64,000 nucleotides of DNA from Pseudomonas kairouanensis (GCF_004682055.1 NZ_QUZU01000013.1:62001-126000); one strand, 5' to 3'; numbered from the stretch's first letter, positions 17,933 to 27,666 are shown. The notes: generated by a model from the letters alone, not told the origin. Program-made: numbers and translations.

Positions 17933-19095
17933 GTCAGCCTGATAAAAGCGCCTTTGCCACCCGCGTGATCCATGCCGGGCAATCCCCCGACCCGACCACG
18001 GGCGCGTTGATGCCGCCGATCTACGCCAACTCCACCTACCTGCAAGACAGCCCCGGCGTGCACAAGGGCTTCGACTACGGCCGCTCCCACAACCCCACGC
18101 GTTTTGCCTTGGAACGTTGCGTGGCCGACCTGGAAGGCGGCAGCCAGGCGTTTGCGTTCGCCTCCGGCCTGGCAGCCATCTCAACGGTGCTGGAGTTGCT
18201 GGACGCGGGCGCCCATATCGTCTCGGGCAATGATTTGTATGGCGGCACCTTTCGCCTGTTCGACAAGGTGCGGCAACGCAGCGCCGGGCATCGTTTCAGC
18301 TTTGTGGATTTAAGTGACCTGTCGGCGTTTGAAGCCAGCTTGCAGGACGACACCCGCATGGTCTGGGTCGAGACGCCAAGCAATCCCCTGCTAAGCCTCA
18401 CTGACCTCAGCGCCGTTGCCCGTATCTGCCAGGCCCGCGGAGTTATCTGCGTGGCCGACAACACCTTCGCCAGCCCCTGGATCCAGCGGCCGTTGGAGTT
18501 GGGGTTTGATGTGGTGGTGCACTCCACCACCAAATACCTCAATGGCCATTCGGACGTGATCGGCGGCATCGCCATTGTTGGTCACAACCCTGAATTGGCT
18601 GAACGCCTGGGCTTCCTGCAAAACTCCGTCGGCGCCATCGCCGGGCCATTCGATGCGTTCCTCACCTTGCGCGGGGTTAAAACCCTGGCCCTGCGCATGG
18701 AGCGCCATTGCAGCAACGCGCTGGAGCTGGCCACCTGGCTGGAGCAGCAGCCGCAGGTGTCACGGGTGTACTACCCAGGCCTGCCCTCCCACCCCCAGCA
18801 CGAACTGGCCCGCCGGCAAATGCACGGGTTTGGCGGGATGATCTCGATTGATCTGAATACCGACCTGGCGGGCGCCCGGCGATTCCTTGAAAACGTGAAG
18901 ATTTTTGCCTTGGCCGAAAGCCTGGGCGGCGTGGAAAGCCTGATTGAACACCCGGCGATCATGACCCACGCGACGATTCCGGCCGCTACACGAGCGCAGC
19001 TTGGGATTGGTGATGGGCTAGTGCGATTGTCGGTGGGGGTTGAGGATGTGGAAGACTTGAGGGCCGATCTGGCCCAAGCCCTGACGAAAATCTAG
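17929..19095 (+). CDS. Cystathionine gamma-lyase (Cys/Met metabolism PLP enzyme)
   Basis: This 388-residue fold-type I PLP enzyme has the Schiff-base Lys at K202 in HSTTKYLNGHSD and the family segments YGRSHNPT and FASGLAAI. The close family also contains cystathionine gamma-synthase and methionine gamma-lyase, which are hard to separate by eye. The 4-bp overlap with cystathionine beta-synthase makes the gamma-lyase role (cystathionine to cysteine, 2-oxobutyrate and ammonia) the best reading. Confidence 0.88.
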   Translation: MSQPDKSAFATRVIHAGQSPDPTTGALMPPIYANSTYLQDSPGVHKGFDYGRSHNPTRFALERCVADLEGGSQAFAFASGLAAISTVLELLDAGAHIVSGNDLYGGTFRLFDKVRQRSAGHRFSFVDLSDLSAFEASLQDDTRMVWVETPSNPLLSLTDLSAVARICQARGVICVADNTFASPWIQRPLELGFDVVVHSTTKYLNGHSDVIGGIAIVGHNPELAERLGFLQNSVGAIAGPFDAFLTLRGVKTLALRMERHCSNALELATWLEQQPQVSRVYYPGLPSHPQHELARRQMHGFGGMISIDLNTDLAGARRFLENVKIFALAESLGGVESLIEHPAIMTHATIPAATRAQLGIGDGLVRLSVGVEDVEDLRADLAQALTKI

Positions 19096-19115
19096 CGACT
19101 TGCACCGGACAAAAT

Positions 19116-19201
19116 GTGGGAGCGGGCTTGCTCGCGAATACGGTGGGTCAGATACATATCATCGACTGACACACCGCGTTCGCGAGCAAGCCCGCTCCCA
19201 C
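19116..19201. repeat. REPIN (inverted pair of REP sequences)
   Basis: A perfect 23-bp inverted repeat, arms at 19116-19138 and 19179-19201 starting GTGGGAGCGGGCTTGC, encloses a 40-bp centre. It lies between convergent genes. This is the standard fluorescens-group REP doublet, mobilised by RAYT transposases; no RAYT gene is in the window. Confidence 0.9.
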
Positions 19202-19212
19202 AGGGGATTGCG

Positions 19213-21411
19213 CTAAATTGAGATAATGTTGGCCCGTGCCGCGTGCAGCTTTTTGTAGCTCTCGATCAACCGCTGATGCCGCTCCAGCCCTTCCAACTTC
19301 ATGCTGGTCGGGGTCAAGCCATAAAAGCGTACATCACCGCTCACCGAACCAATCACTGCATCCATGCGCTCGTTGCCAAACATGCGGCGGAAGTTGGCTT
19401 CGTAGTCGGCCAGTTCCAGGTCGTCGTCCAGTTCCATCTCCAGCACGGCGTTCATCGCCTGGTAGAACAGGCCGCGTTCAGCGGTGTTGTCGTTGTACTG
19501 CAGGAACATCTCCACGCACTCCTTGGCTTCTTCATATTGCTTCAAGGCCAGGAAGATCAGCAGCTTCAACTCTAGGATGGTCAACTGACCCCAGGCGGTG
19601 TTGTCGTCGAACTCGATGCCGATCAGGGTGGTGATGTCGGTGTAGTCGTCCAGCTCGCTTTCGATCAGGCGATCCACCAGGGCCTGCAGTGCGTCCTCAT
19701 CCAGGCTGTGCAGGTTGAGGATGTCGGCACGGAAAAACAGGGCCTTGTTGGTGTTGTCCCAGATCAGGTCGTCCACCGGGTAGATTTCCGAGTAATCCGG
19801 CACCAGGATGCGGCAGGCGGTGGCGCCGAGGTGCTCGTACACCGCCATATAGGCCTCTTTGCCCATGCCTTCCAGAATGCCGAACAGGGTCGCGGCCTCT
19901 TGGGCATTGGAGTCTTCGCCCTCGCCGGTAAAGTCCCACTCGACAAACTCATAGTCCGACTGGGCACTGAAGAAGCGCCACGACACCACGCCGCTGGAGT
20001 CGATAAAGTGCTCGACAAAGTTATTGGGCTCGGTCACCGCCTGAGCCTCGAACGTCGGCTGCGGCAGGTCGTTCAGGCCTTCGAAACTGCGGCCTTGCAG
20101 CAATTCGGTGAGGCTGCGCTCCAACGCCACTTCCAGGCTTGGGTGGGCGCCGAACGAGGCGAATACACCGCCGGTACGAGGGTTCATCAGGGTCACGCAC
20201 ATCACCGGGAATTCACCGCCCAGGGACGCGTCTTTGACCAACACCGGGAAGCCCTGGGCTTCCAGGCCCTGGATGCCGGCCAGGATGCTTGGGTACTTGG
20301 CCAGCACTTCGGCCGGCACGTCCGGCAGGGCAAACTCACCTTCGATGATTTCGCGTTTCACCGCCCGTTCGAAAATCTCCGACAAGCATTGCACCTGGGC
20401 TTCGGCCAGAGTGTTACCGGCGCTCATGCCGTTGCTCAGGTAGAGGTTTTCGATCAGGTTGGAGGGGAAGTACACCACCTGTCCATCGGACTGGCGCACG
20501 AACGGCAGCGAGACAATGCCGCGTTCTTCATTACCGGAGTTGGTGTCGAACAGGTGCGAGCCGCGCAGTTCGCCCTCGCGGTTGTAGACCTTCAGGCAAT
20601 AGGCGTCGAGGATTTCACTCGGCAGTTCATCCTTGGGGCCCGGCTGGAACCAGCGCTCGTCCGGGTAGTGCACGAACGGCGCGTTAGCCAGTTCCTCGCC
20701 CCAGAACTGGTCGTTGTAGAAGAAATTACAGTTGAGCCGCTCGATAAACTCGCCCAACGCCGACGCCAGGGCGCCTTCCTTGGTCGCGCCCTTGCCGTTG
20801 GTAAAACACATCGGCGACTGGGCATCGCGGATATGCAGCGACCACACGTTTGGCACGATATTGCGCCACGATGCGATCTCGATCTTCATGCCCAGCCCGG
20901 CAAGAATGCCGGACATATTGGCAATGGTCTGTTCCAGCGGCAGGTCTTTGCCCGCGATGTAGGTGCCACCCTCGGAGGTCGAGTTGGGCATCAACAATGC
21001 CTGGGCGTCCGCATCGAGGTTCTCGACTTCTTCGATGATGAACTCAGGACCGGCCTGCACCACTTTCTTGACCGTGCACCGGTCGATGGAACGCAGAATC
21101 CCCTGGCGGTCTTTCTCGGAAATATCCGCCGGCAACTCCACCTGGATCTTGAAGATCTGGTTGTAGCGGTTTTCCGGATCGACAATATTGTTCTGTGACA
21201 GACGGATATTTTCCGTGGGGATATTGCGCGTCTGGCAATACAACTTGACGAAGTACGCCGCACACAACGCCGACGAGGCCAGGAAGTAATCGAACGGCCC
21301 GGGTGCCGAGCCATCGCCTTTATAGCGAATCGGCTGGTCGGCAATCACCGTGAAGTCGTCGAACTTGGCTTCAAGTCGAAGGTTGTCGAGAAAGTTGACC
21401 TTGATTTCCAT
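19213..21411 (-). CDS. ycaO: OsmC-YcaO fusion protein
   Basis: This 732-residue protein is a fusion. Residues 1-140 look like an OsmC/Ohr-type domain (MEIKVNFLDNLRLEAKFDDF, then FDYFLASSALCAAYFVKLYC). Residues of about 160-732 match E. coli YcaO closely (FTNGKGATKEGALASALGEF, SNGMSAGNT, FASFGAHPSLEVALERS) and include its C-terminal TPR-like part. YcaO domains use ATP to activate amide backbones; E. coli YcaO assists methylthiolation of ribosomal protein S12. The N-terminal OsmC half may supply thiol or peroxide chemistry, but that is inference. The start at 21411 removes ten poorly supported residues. Confidence 0.9.
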   Translation of the reverse strand: MEIKVNFLDNLRLEAKFDDFTVIADQPIRYKGDGSAPGPFDYFLASSALCAAYFVKLYCQTRNIPTENIRLSQNNIVDPENRYNQIFKIQVELPADISEKDRQGILRSIDRCTVKKVVQAGPEFIIEEVENLDADAQALLMPNSTSEGGTYIAGKDLPLEQTIANMSGILAGLGMKIEIASWRNIVPNVWSLHIRDAQSPMCFTNGKGATKEGALASALGEFIERLNCNFFYNDQFWGEELANAPFVHYPDERWFQPGPKDELPSEILDAYCLKVYNREGELRGSHLFDTNSGNEERGIVSLPFVRQSDGQVVYFPSNLIENLYLSNGMSAGNTLAEAQVQCLSEIFERAVKREIIEGEFALPDVPAEVLAKYPSILAGIQGLEAQGFPVLVKDASLGGEFPVMCVTLMNPRTGGVFASFGAHPSLEVALERSLTELLQGRSFEGLNDLPQPTFEAQAVTEPNNFVEHFIDSSGVVSWRFFSAQSDYEFVEWDFTGEGEDSNAQEAATLFGILEGMGKEAYMAVYEHLGATACRILVPDYSEIYPVDDLIWDNTNKALFFRADILNLHSLDEDALQALVDRLIESELDDYTDITTLIGIEFDDNTAWGQLTILELKLLIFLALKQYEEAKECVEMFLQYNDNTAERGLFYQAMNAVLEMELDDDLELADYEANFRRMFGNERMDAVIGSVSGDVRFYGLTPTSMKLEGLERHQRLIESYKKLHAARANIISI

Positions 21412-21574
21412 GCGGGCACACCAGAATAACGGGCTAAACAAAAATGGCCGCCATTATGGGGTTTTTCAGCGGGAAGTTTCAGGCTTTTGACCAATGGCTG
21501 GCGAAATATCAAATGTGCATTAATCTTTTCGAAGTTGAGGCCGATTGGCTGAGTGCAACCAGGGAGTAGTCGGA

Positions 21575-23140
21575 ATGCGCAACAACCAGCCAGTGACACA
21601 GCGCGAGATTTCCCTCGCGCCTCAGCAGAAACTTATCTCCGCCACCGATGTTCGCGGTGTCATCACTTACTGCAACGATGCTTTTGTCGAGATCAGCGGC
21701 TTTGAGCGCGCCGACTTGATCGGCGCGCCGCAGAACATCGTGCGTCACCCCGACGTTCCACCCGCCGTGTTCGCGCATATGTGGAGCGCGCTCAAGCAAG
21801 GCCTGCCCTGGATGGGCATCGTCAAGAACCGTTCGAAAAATGGCGATCACTATTGGGTCAATGCCTACGTCACGCCGATCTTCGACGGCAGCAAGGTGGT
21901 CGGCTTCGAGTCGGTCAGGGTCAAGCCCACGGCGGATGAAATCCGCCGCGCCCAAGCCTTGTATCAACGCATCAGCAGTGGCAAGCCGAGCGTGCCGCGC
22001 CAGGATGCCTGGCTGCCGGCCGTATTGAGTTGCGTGCCGTATGTGGCCACCGCAATCGCCGGTAGCCTCGCCGGGCTTTACCTCAGTGCACCGCTGGCCC
22101 TGGCAGTGGCCGTGGTGGTTGCCCTTCCAGTGGGCGTGCTCTGCTCGCGCGTGCGCCAAAGCAGCACCTTGCGCCTGCTCGAAGGGGTGGAGCCGTCCAC
22201 ATCGGACGCCCTGATTGCCCAGATGTACAGCGACGCTCGCGGCCCTCAGGCCCGCCTGGAAACCGCGTTCCTCAGCCAGACCGCACGCCTGAAAACCTGC
22301 CTCACGCGCTTGCAGGACAGCGCCGAACAACTCAGCGCCCTGGCCGGGCAGTCCGACCAGTTGGCCACTGCCAGCGCCAAAGGCCTGGACCGCCAGCGCG
22401 TTGAAACCGAACAGGTCTCGGCAGCCGTCAACCAGATGGCCGCCACCACCCAGGAAGTGGCCAGCCACGTCCAACGCACCGCCGACGCCACCCAGCAAGC
22501 CAACGCCTTGACCGGCCGCGGCCGTGACGTGGCGCGCGACACCCGCGAAGCCATCGAGCGCCTGTCTGCCGTGGTGGGCGAAACCGGCGTGACCGTCGCG
22601 CAACTGGCCCGCGACAGCGACGAGATCGGCAGCGTGGTCGATGTGATCAAGGGCATCGCCGACCAGACCAACCTGCTGGCCCTCAACGCCGCCATCGAAG
22701 CCGCCCGCGCGGGCGAGCAAGGTCGTGGCTTTGCCGTGGTGGCCGACGAAGTGCGCCAGTTAGCGCAACGTACCTCCCAATCCACCACCCAGATCCACGC
22801 CCTGATCACCAAGCTGCAAGCTTCCTCCAACAATGCCGTGCACAGCATGGAGCACGGCCAACGCCAGGCCCAGGAAGGCGTGGCCTGGGTACTGGAAGCC
22901 GACCAGGCGCTGGTGGGCATCAGTGAAGCGGTGTCCCACATCACCGACATGACCACCCAGATCGCCGCCGCCACCGAGGAACAAAGCGCGGTGGCCGAAG
23001 AGATCAGCCGCAACATCACCACCATCGCCGAACTGGCAGACCAGACCTCTATCCAGGCCCATCAATCCACCGACCTGAGCAAAGAACTGACCAATACCGC
23101 GTCCACCCAATATGCGTTGGTTGAACGGTTCAATCGCTGA
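21575..23140 (+). CDS. Aer-like methyl-accepting chemotaxis protein with PAS domain
   Basis: This 521-residue protein has an N-terminal PAS domain (about 10-120; YCNDAFVEISGFERADLIG and the NGDHYWVNAYVTPI strand) that in Aer binds FAD and senses redox or oxygen. A hydrophobic membrane hairpin spans about 148-190. The signalling domain carries the conserved tip [20 protein letters not shown]. There is no periplasmic domain, so sensing is cytosolic. AGGGAGTAG lies just before ATG 21575. It diverges from the OsmC-YcaO gene. Confidence 0.92.
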   Translation: MRNNQPVTQREISLAPQQKLISATDVRGVITYCNDAFVEISGFERADLIGAPQNIVRHPDVPPAVFAHMWSALKQGLPWMGIVKNRSKNGDHYWVNAYVTPIFDGSKVVGFESVRVKPTADEIRRAQALYQRISSGKPSVPRQDAWLPAVLSCVPYVATAIAGSLAGLYLSAPLALAVAVVVALPVGVLCSRVRQSSTLRLLEGVEPSTSDALIAQMYSDARGPQARLETAFLSQTARLKTCLTRLQDSAEQLSALAGQSDQLATASAKGLDRQRVETEQVSAAVNQMAATTQEVASHVQRTADATQQANALTGRGRDVARDTREAIERLSAVVGETGVTVAQLARDSDEIGSVVDVIKGIADQTNLLALNAAIEAARAGEQGRGFAVVADEVRQLAQRTSQSTTQIHALITKLQASSNNAVHSMEHGQRQAQEGVAWVLEADQALVGISEAVSHITDMTTQIAAATEEQSAVAEEISRNITTIAELADQTSIQAHQSTDLSKELTNTASTQYALVERFNR

Positions 23141-23151
23141 TAAGCCCCATC

Positions 23152-23177
23152 GCGCGCGTCATGGACATGGCGCGCGC
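23152..23177 (+). terminator. GC-rich hairpin after the Aer-like gene
   Basis: GCGCGCGTCATG pairs with CATGGCGCGCGC (one G-U) around a 2-nt centre, and a T-run (from 23185) follows after a few bases. It lies 12 nt after the stop. The remaining spacer to 23439 holds a small hairpin around CACACGCCGTTGTGTG and nothing else I can name. Confidence 0.5.
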
Positions 23178-23439
23178 TCAAAGACTTTTTTCGACGAATC
23201 CCAAAGCATGTCCTAACCTTGCTAGGCGCCTCGGCGGCTCTGACCGCTGTTGCCGAAATCATGGATGAGAGAAGGACCCGCCGTACCGGAAACTGGTCAC
23301 CGTCCCAAGTCGTAGCACACGCCGTTGTGTGCAAGGCGCAACCTGCATTACTCCCGCGACAGTCCCACGCATTACCCTCCGCTTAATGGCTTTGGCTTGG
23401 GCGAGTTTTTTTGACTCTCTCTGTTAAAGGAATAAACCT

Positions 23440-23952
23440 ATGAGCGATACATCAGCACCTGCTCCAGACGACCAACCCTTCGAACCCGAAGGCAAGCCCC
23501 TCGCTTCACGCAGCGGCAGCCAGGCTTTCCCGGACGGCGAGTGGTTCAACCTCCAACTCGACTATGTCAACGACAAGGGGCAAACCGTCACCAGCTATGC
23601 CTACTTCGTTGGCACCAACGCCACATGGAGTTTCTGGGACTACATCAGCGCAACCGCCTCCAACGGCCCCAAGGCCAAGTTCAAAAAAGACTCCAGCGAT
23701 GGTGACTTTGCGGTGCTCAAGCTTCAGGACGACAACTACCTGTCCTGCCGGGCAAACCCACGCCGCTGGGTCTACCGCTCCTTGGCGTATCCGTTGGGCT
23801 GGCAGATCGTGGATGGGAAGTTGTACACCAACTATCATGACGGCCCGGTAGGCACCGTCCATCAGCGGGTGGCCGTACCGGACGCGTTCTACTTGAAGGT
23901 AGACGGCGGTGACACGCTGACCAACTGCAAGTGGGTCAAGGCTGATAACTGA
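23440..23952 (+). CDS. Unrecognised soluble protein
   Basis: This 170-residue protein has no signal peptide or membrane segment. It is rich in Trp, Tyr and short beta-like strands (WFNLQLDYVND, TWSFWDYISATAS, AVLKLQDDNYLSCRA, DAFYLKVDGGDTL), suggesting a compact all-beta fold such as a lectin or trefoil-like domain. I cannot assign a family. AAAGGAATAAACCT gives a good ribosome site. It is a single gene with a preceding 299-nt spacer and a terminator hairpin after it. Confidence 0.7.
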   Translation: MSDTSAPAPDDQPFEPEGKPLASRSGSQAFPDGEWFNLQLDYVNDKGQTVTSYAYFVGTNATWSFWDYISATASNGPKAKFKKDSSDGDFAVLKLQDDNYLSCRANPRRWVYRSLAYPLGWQIVDGKLYTNYHDGPVGTVHQRVAVPDAFYLKVDGGDTLTNCKWVKADN

Positions 23953-23968
23953 TCGCTGCGCAACCCGC

Positions 23969-23995
23969 AAGGCCACTTGTTTGCACAGTGGCCTT
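23969..23995. terminator. Bidirectional hairpin between convergent genes
   Basis: AAGGCCACT (23969-23977) pairs perfectly with AGTGGCCTT (23987-23995), with A- and T-rich flanks. It serves the unknown protein gene and the LysR gene, whose stop it touches. Confidence 0.6.
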
Positions 23996-24924
23996 TATTG
24001 GCGGCACAGCTCACGGGCTGTCGCCGCCAATTCCCCGCCCACTCGCTCCTTGAGCGTCTCGATAAACCGCGTGATCTTCGCATCCACAAACTGACGCGAG
24101 GTATACACCGCATACACGTTGCGCTCATGGGTGTGATAGTCCGGTAACACCCGCACCAGCTTGCCACTGCGCAAATCGTCGATGGCCGAAAAACCCGCCA
24201 GCAAGCCGATGCCAGCGCCTTCCTTGACTGCCACCGCCATGGCCTCCATGTCGTTCACACTGAAGCTCGGCCCGGTCGGCACGAACGTGACGTCGCCCTT
24301 TGCACGCTTGAGTTGCCATTCATCGCGCACGTAATCGACGGTGCCCAGCAGCAGGCATTGATGGTCGCGCAGGTCTTCGGGCTCCTGGGGAGGCGCATGT
24401 TTGGCCAGGTACTCCGGGGAGGCCACCAGCACGCAATGGCTCACGCCGATTTTCTGGCTGACATAGGCGGAGTCTGGCAGGGTCCTGGCAATGAGTATCG
24501 ACACGTCCAATTGGTCTTCCAGCAGGTTGGGCATGCGCTGGGAGAGCAGCAGGTCCACCGTCACGTCGGGGAATACCCTGCGATAGTCCAGCACCGCACG
24601 GGTCACCAACTGGCGCGCCAGGCCCGGCACGCAGTGCACCCGCAAGGTGCCACGCGGTTCCAACAGTGCATCACTGGCTTCGGCTTCGGCGCTCTCCAAG
24701 TCTGACAGGATGCTCTTGCAACGCTCGTAATAACGACGGCCCGCATCCGTGACCGACAGGCGCCGGGTGGAGCGCTGCAGCAGGCGCGCATCGAGGTTTT
24801 TTTCCAGGGCGGACACCGCCCGCGAGACGTTCCCGACGGTAGAGTCCAGGTGGTTGGCCACTGCCGTGAAGCTGCCCATCTCGACCACTTTGACATACAC
24901 CGACATATTCGAAAGTTTGTCCAT
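23995..24924 (-). CDS. LysR family transcriptional regulator
   Basis: This 309-residue protein has the LysR winged helix (MDKLSNMSVYVKVVEMGSFT, then AVANHLDSTVGNVSRAVSAL, about 1-60) and a periplasmic-binding-like effector domain. It belongs to the large group with RVHCVPGLARQLV-type effector domains. It diverges from the aldehyde dehydrogenase gene across about 190 nt, so it probably regulates that operon. I set the start at 24924 because the upstream extension has no LysR homology. Confidence 0.88.
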   Translation of the reverse strand: MDKLSNMSVYVKVVEMGSFTAVANHLDSTVGNVSRAVSALEKNLDARLLQRSTRRLSVTDAGRRYYERCKSILSDLESAEAEASDALLEPRGTLRVHCVPGLARQLVTRAVLDYRRVFPDVTVDLLLSQRMPNLLEDQLDVSILIARTLPDSAYVSQKIGVSHCVLVASPEYLAKHAPPQEPEDLRDHQCLLLGTVDYVRDEWQLKRAKGDVTFVPTGPSFSVNDMEAMAVAVKEGAGIGLLAGFSAIDDLRSGKLVRVLPDYHTHERNVYAVYTSRQFVDAKITRFIETLKERVGGELAATARELCRQ

Positions 24925-25114
24925 CTCTACCGTCCGCAGCCCCTGTTTACGCAGCAGGCCGCATGATCGCCGCTGGTTAGAACCTGCGCAAGCCAGGGAT
25001 TGTGCGATCTCATACAACACTCATTCCCTCGCCGCCGGCTAAATCCAACGTACCGCCGTCCCTAGACTTGGCTCCAGTTCAACCGACTCCCCCATACCCT
25101 AGAGGGCCTTACCC

Positions 25115-26551
25115 GTGAACGTAACCTACGACCCGCTTTACCTGTTTATCGGTGGCGAATGGATCAGCGCCGAAGGGCGTGCCACCGCCGCCGTGGTCAA
25201 CCCAGCCACCGAGCGCGAGATCGGCCGCGTCCCCCTGGCCACCGCCGCCGACCTGGACCACGCCCTTGGCGTTGCCCGCGCAACGTTCGATACCTGGCGT
25301 CGCACCGTGCCAGACCAACGCGCCAAGATCCTCAAGCGCGCGGCTGACCTGATCCTGGAACGCGCACCGCACATCGCTGCACAAATGACCCTGGAAGAAG
25401 GCAAACCGCTGGGCGAAAGCCTCGACGAAGTGACCCGCGCCGCCGAGTATTTCGAGTGGTTTGCCGAGAGCGCGCGGCGTATCGACGGGCGTGTGGTGCC
25501 TGCCAATCGCCCCGGCGTCTTGCAACTGGTCAAGCGTCAGGCGATCGGCCCGGTGGCGGCCTTCACCCCCTGGAACTTCCCCGCGATTACCCCGGCACGC
25601 AAACTGTCCGCCGCGCTGGCCGCAGGCTGTAGCGTGATCCTCAAGCCTGGTGAGGAAAGCCCCTCCACGGCCCTGGCACTGGCCCGTGCGCTGGACGATG
25701 CCGGTTTGCCCAAAGGTGTGCTGCAAGTCGTGTTCGGTGTGCCTGACCACGTCTCGAGCCACTTGATCGCCTCGCCGATCATTCGCAAGGTCACGTTCAC
25801 CGGCTCCGTGCCCATTGGCCGCCTGCTGTCAGCCCGTGCGGCCGAAGGGGTCAAGCCCATTACCCTGGAACTGGGCGGCCACGGGCCCGTGCTGGTGTTT
25901 GAAGATGGCGACGTGGCCAAAGCCGCCAGCGAAGGCGCGGCCAACCGCTTCCGTGGTACCGGGCAGGTGTGCATTTCATCCACCCGTTTCCTGATCCAGC
26001 GCGGTGCGTACGAGGCCTTTGTCACGCAGTTCGTCGCCGCCACCCAGGCCCTGCGCATCGGCAATGGCTTGCACCCGCATACCCAAGTCGGCCCGCTGGC
26101 CAACCCCCGGCAACTGGCCAAGATGGAAGAGCTGGTCGCAGACGCCGTCGATAAAGGCGCACGGGTTTTGACCGGTGGCGAACGCATGCCAGGGCAAGGT
26201 TATTTCTTTGCGCCAACGGTGCTGGTGGATGTGCCGATGACCGCACGGGTGATGCATGAAGAACCCTTCGGCCCCATTGCCGTATTGATGCCCTTCGACA
26301 CCTTGGCCGACGGCCTCAAGGAGGCCAACCGCCTGCCCTACGGGCTCTCGGCCTACGCCTTCACCTCCAATGCGCGCACCGCCATCGACGTGGCTGACGG
26401 TTTCGAGGCCGGCATGATCGGTATCAACCAGTACCGCATCGTCGCCACCGAACTGCCCTTTGGTGGGATGAAAGAGAGCGGCCACGGCTCAGAAGGCGGC
26501 ATTGAAGGCATCGAACACTACCTCACCCACAAATTCATCAGCCAGGTTTAA
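25115..26551 (+). CDS. NAD(P)-dependent aldehyde dehydrogenase, succinate-semialdehyde dehydrogenase group
   Basis: This 478-residue enzyme has the aldehyde dehydrogenase catalytic Glu252 (ITLELGGHGP) and Cys286 (GTGQVCIS), and the PWNFP cofactor motif (AAFTPWNFPA near 150). It most resembles the GabD/SSADH group, but the His in LELGGHGP, where Asn or Ala is common, argues for caution over substrate. The start is GTG 25115, preceded by AGAGGG. Twelve nucleotides separate it from the quinone oxidoreductase gene, so they form an operon. Confidence 0.88.
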   Translation: MNVTYDPLYLFIGGEWISAEGRATAAVVNPATEREIGRVPLATAADLDHALGVARATFDTWRRTVPDQRAKILKRAADLILERAPHIAAQMTLEEGKPLGESLDEVTRAAEYFEWFAESARRIDGRVVPANRPGVLQLVKRQAIGPVAAFTPWNFPAITPARKLSAALAAGCSVILKPGEESPSTALALARALDDAGLPKGVLQVVFGVPDHVSSHLIASPIIRKVTFTGSVPIGRLLSARAAEGVKPITLELGGHGPVLVFEDGDVAKAASEGAANRFRGTGQVCISSTRFLIQRGAYEAFVTQFVAATQALRIGNGLHPHTQVGPLANPRQLAKMEELVADAVDKGARVLTGGERMPGQGYFFAPTVLVDVPMTARVMHEEPFGPIAVLMPFDTLADGLKEANRLPYGLSAYAFTSNARTAIDVADGFEAGMIGINQYRIVATELPFGGMKESGHGSEGGIEGIEHYLTHKFISQV

Positions 26552-26563
26552 CGGAGCCCCCCC

Positions 26564-27565
26564 ATGAAAGCCATTACCCTTGAAACCTTCGGCAACGCCG
26601 ACGTGCTCGAACTGGGCGACGCGCCCACCCCGCAAGTTCGCCCCACCGACCTGTTGGTGCGGGTCTATGCGGCCGGCGTCAACCGCGCCGACCTCACCCA
26701 TCGCAACGGCGGCTACGGCCGCCCGGACTTTGGCGACTCACCCATCATCGGCCTGGAGATCGCTGGCGAAGTCATCGCCCTGGGCGCAGCCGTCGTTGGC
26801 TATGCAGTAGGTGATCGCGTCATGGGCGTGGTCGGCGGAGGCGCCTACGCCGAAATCGCGCGCATCGATTACCGCATGGCCATGCCCATCCCGGCACAAC
26901 TGGACTATGTGCACGCGGCGGCCATTCCCGAAGTGTTCGTCACCGCACACGAAGCGATGATGCACCTGGGGCGGCTGAAAGCCGGCGATTCGGTATTGAT
27001 TCATGCAGCCGCCGGCGGCGTGGGTTCGGCGGCGGTGCAACTGGCTTACGCCACCGGCGCCACCGTGTATGCAACCACCGAGGGCAGCAAGTCAGCGCGT
27101 GTCGAGCACTTGGGCGCCGATGTGGCCATCAATTACAAAACCGAGGATTTTGCTGAAGTCATCGCCCAAAGAACCCAGGGCCGAGGTGTGGATGTGATCA
27201 TCGACTTTGTCGGTGCGCCTTACTTCAGCCGCAACATTGCGTCGCTGGCAAACGGAGGGCGGTTGATCCAGGTGGGCATCCTGGGCGGCGGCGGCGACGT
27301 CAGCCTGAAACTGGAACATATCCTGTACCGCCATCTGCAAATCATCGGCACGGTCATGAAGTCGCGCACCCAACCTGAGAAGCACGCGATGATCCACCGT
27401 TTTCGCGAGCACTGGCTGGAGCGTTTCGAGGGCGGCGGCAGCCTGGAACCGGTGGTTGACAGCACCTACCCGCTTGCCCGCGCCGCCGATGCGCACCGGC
27501 GCATGGAGAGCGCGGAAAATGTGGGCAAGATCATCCTGACGATGCAACCCCAAGACCTGCTCTGA
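26564..27565 (+). CDS. NAD(P)H:quinone oxidoreductase-like medium-chain reductase
   Basis: This 333-residue MDR-superfamily protein lacks the zinc-binding Cys/His pattern, as expected for quinone or enone reductases. It has the nucleotide-binding segment AAAGGVGSAAVQLA near 150 and NRADLTHRNGGYG at the substrate side. It follows the aldehyde dehydrogenase and ends before a hairpin. It resembles PIG3/TP53I3-like quinone oxidoreductases. The natural substrate is unknown. Confidence 0.87.
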   Translation: MKAITLETFGNADVLELGDAPTPQVRPTDLLVRVYAAGVNRADLTHRNGGYGRPDFGDSPIIGLEIAGEVIALGAAVVGYAVGDRVMGVVGGGAYAEIARIDYRMAMPIPAQLDYVHAAAIPEVFVTAHEAMMHLGRLKAGDSVLIHAAAGGVGSAAVQLAYATGATVYATTEGSKSARVEHLGADVAINYKTEDFAEVIAQRTQGRGVDVIIDFVGAPYFSRNIASLANGGRLIQVGILGGGGDVSLKLEHILYRHLQIIGTVMKSRTQPEKHAMIHRFREHWLERFEGGGSLEPVVDSTYPLARAADAHRRMESAENVGKIILTMQPQDLL

Positions 27566-27575
27566 TCAAACCTGA

Positions 27576-27603
27576 CCGTCTGCACGCTTGCGCCTGCAGA
27601 CGG
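27576..27603 (+). terminator. Hairpin after the dehydrogenase operon
   Basis: CCGTCTGCA (27576-27584) pairs perfectly with TGCAGACGG (27595-27603) over a 10-nt loop, 10 nt after the stop. There is no T-run, so termination is only probable. Confidence 0.4.
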
Positions 27604-27666
27604 TGTCGATCCAGCCTCCCCCACTATGCGCTAACATCCCAGCTCGCCTTCCCGGATGCCCGTGCC

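Noticed and set aside
23250..23345. Possible small RNA before the unknown soluble protein
   Set aside because: A hairpin and two GGA motifs are present, but no clear promoter and terminator pair frames them.
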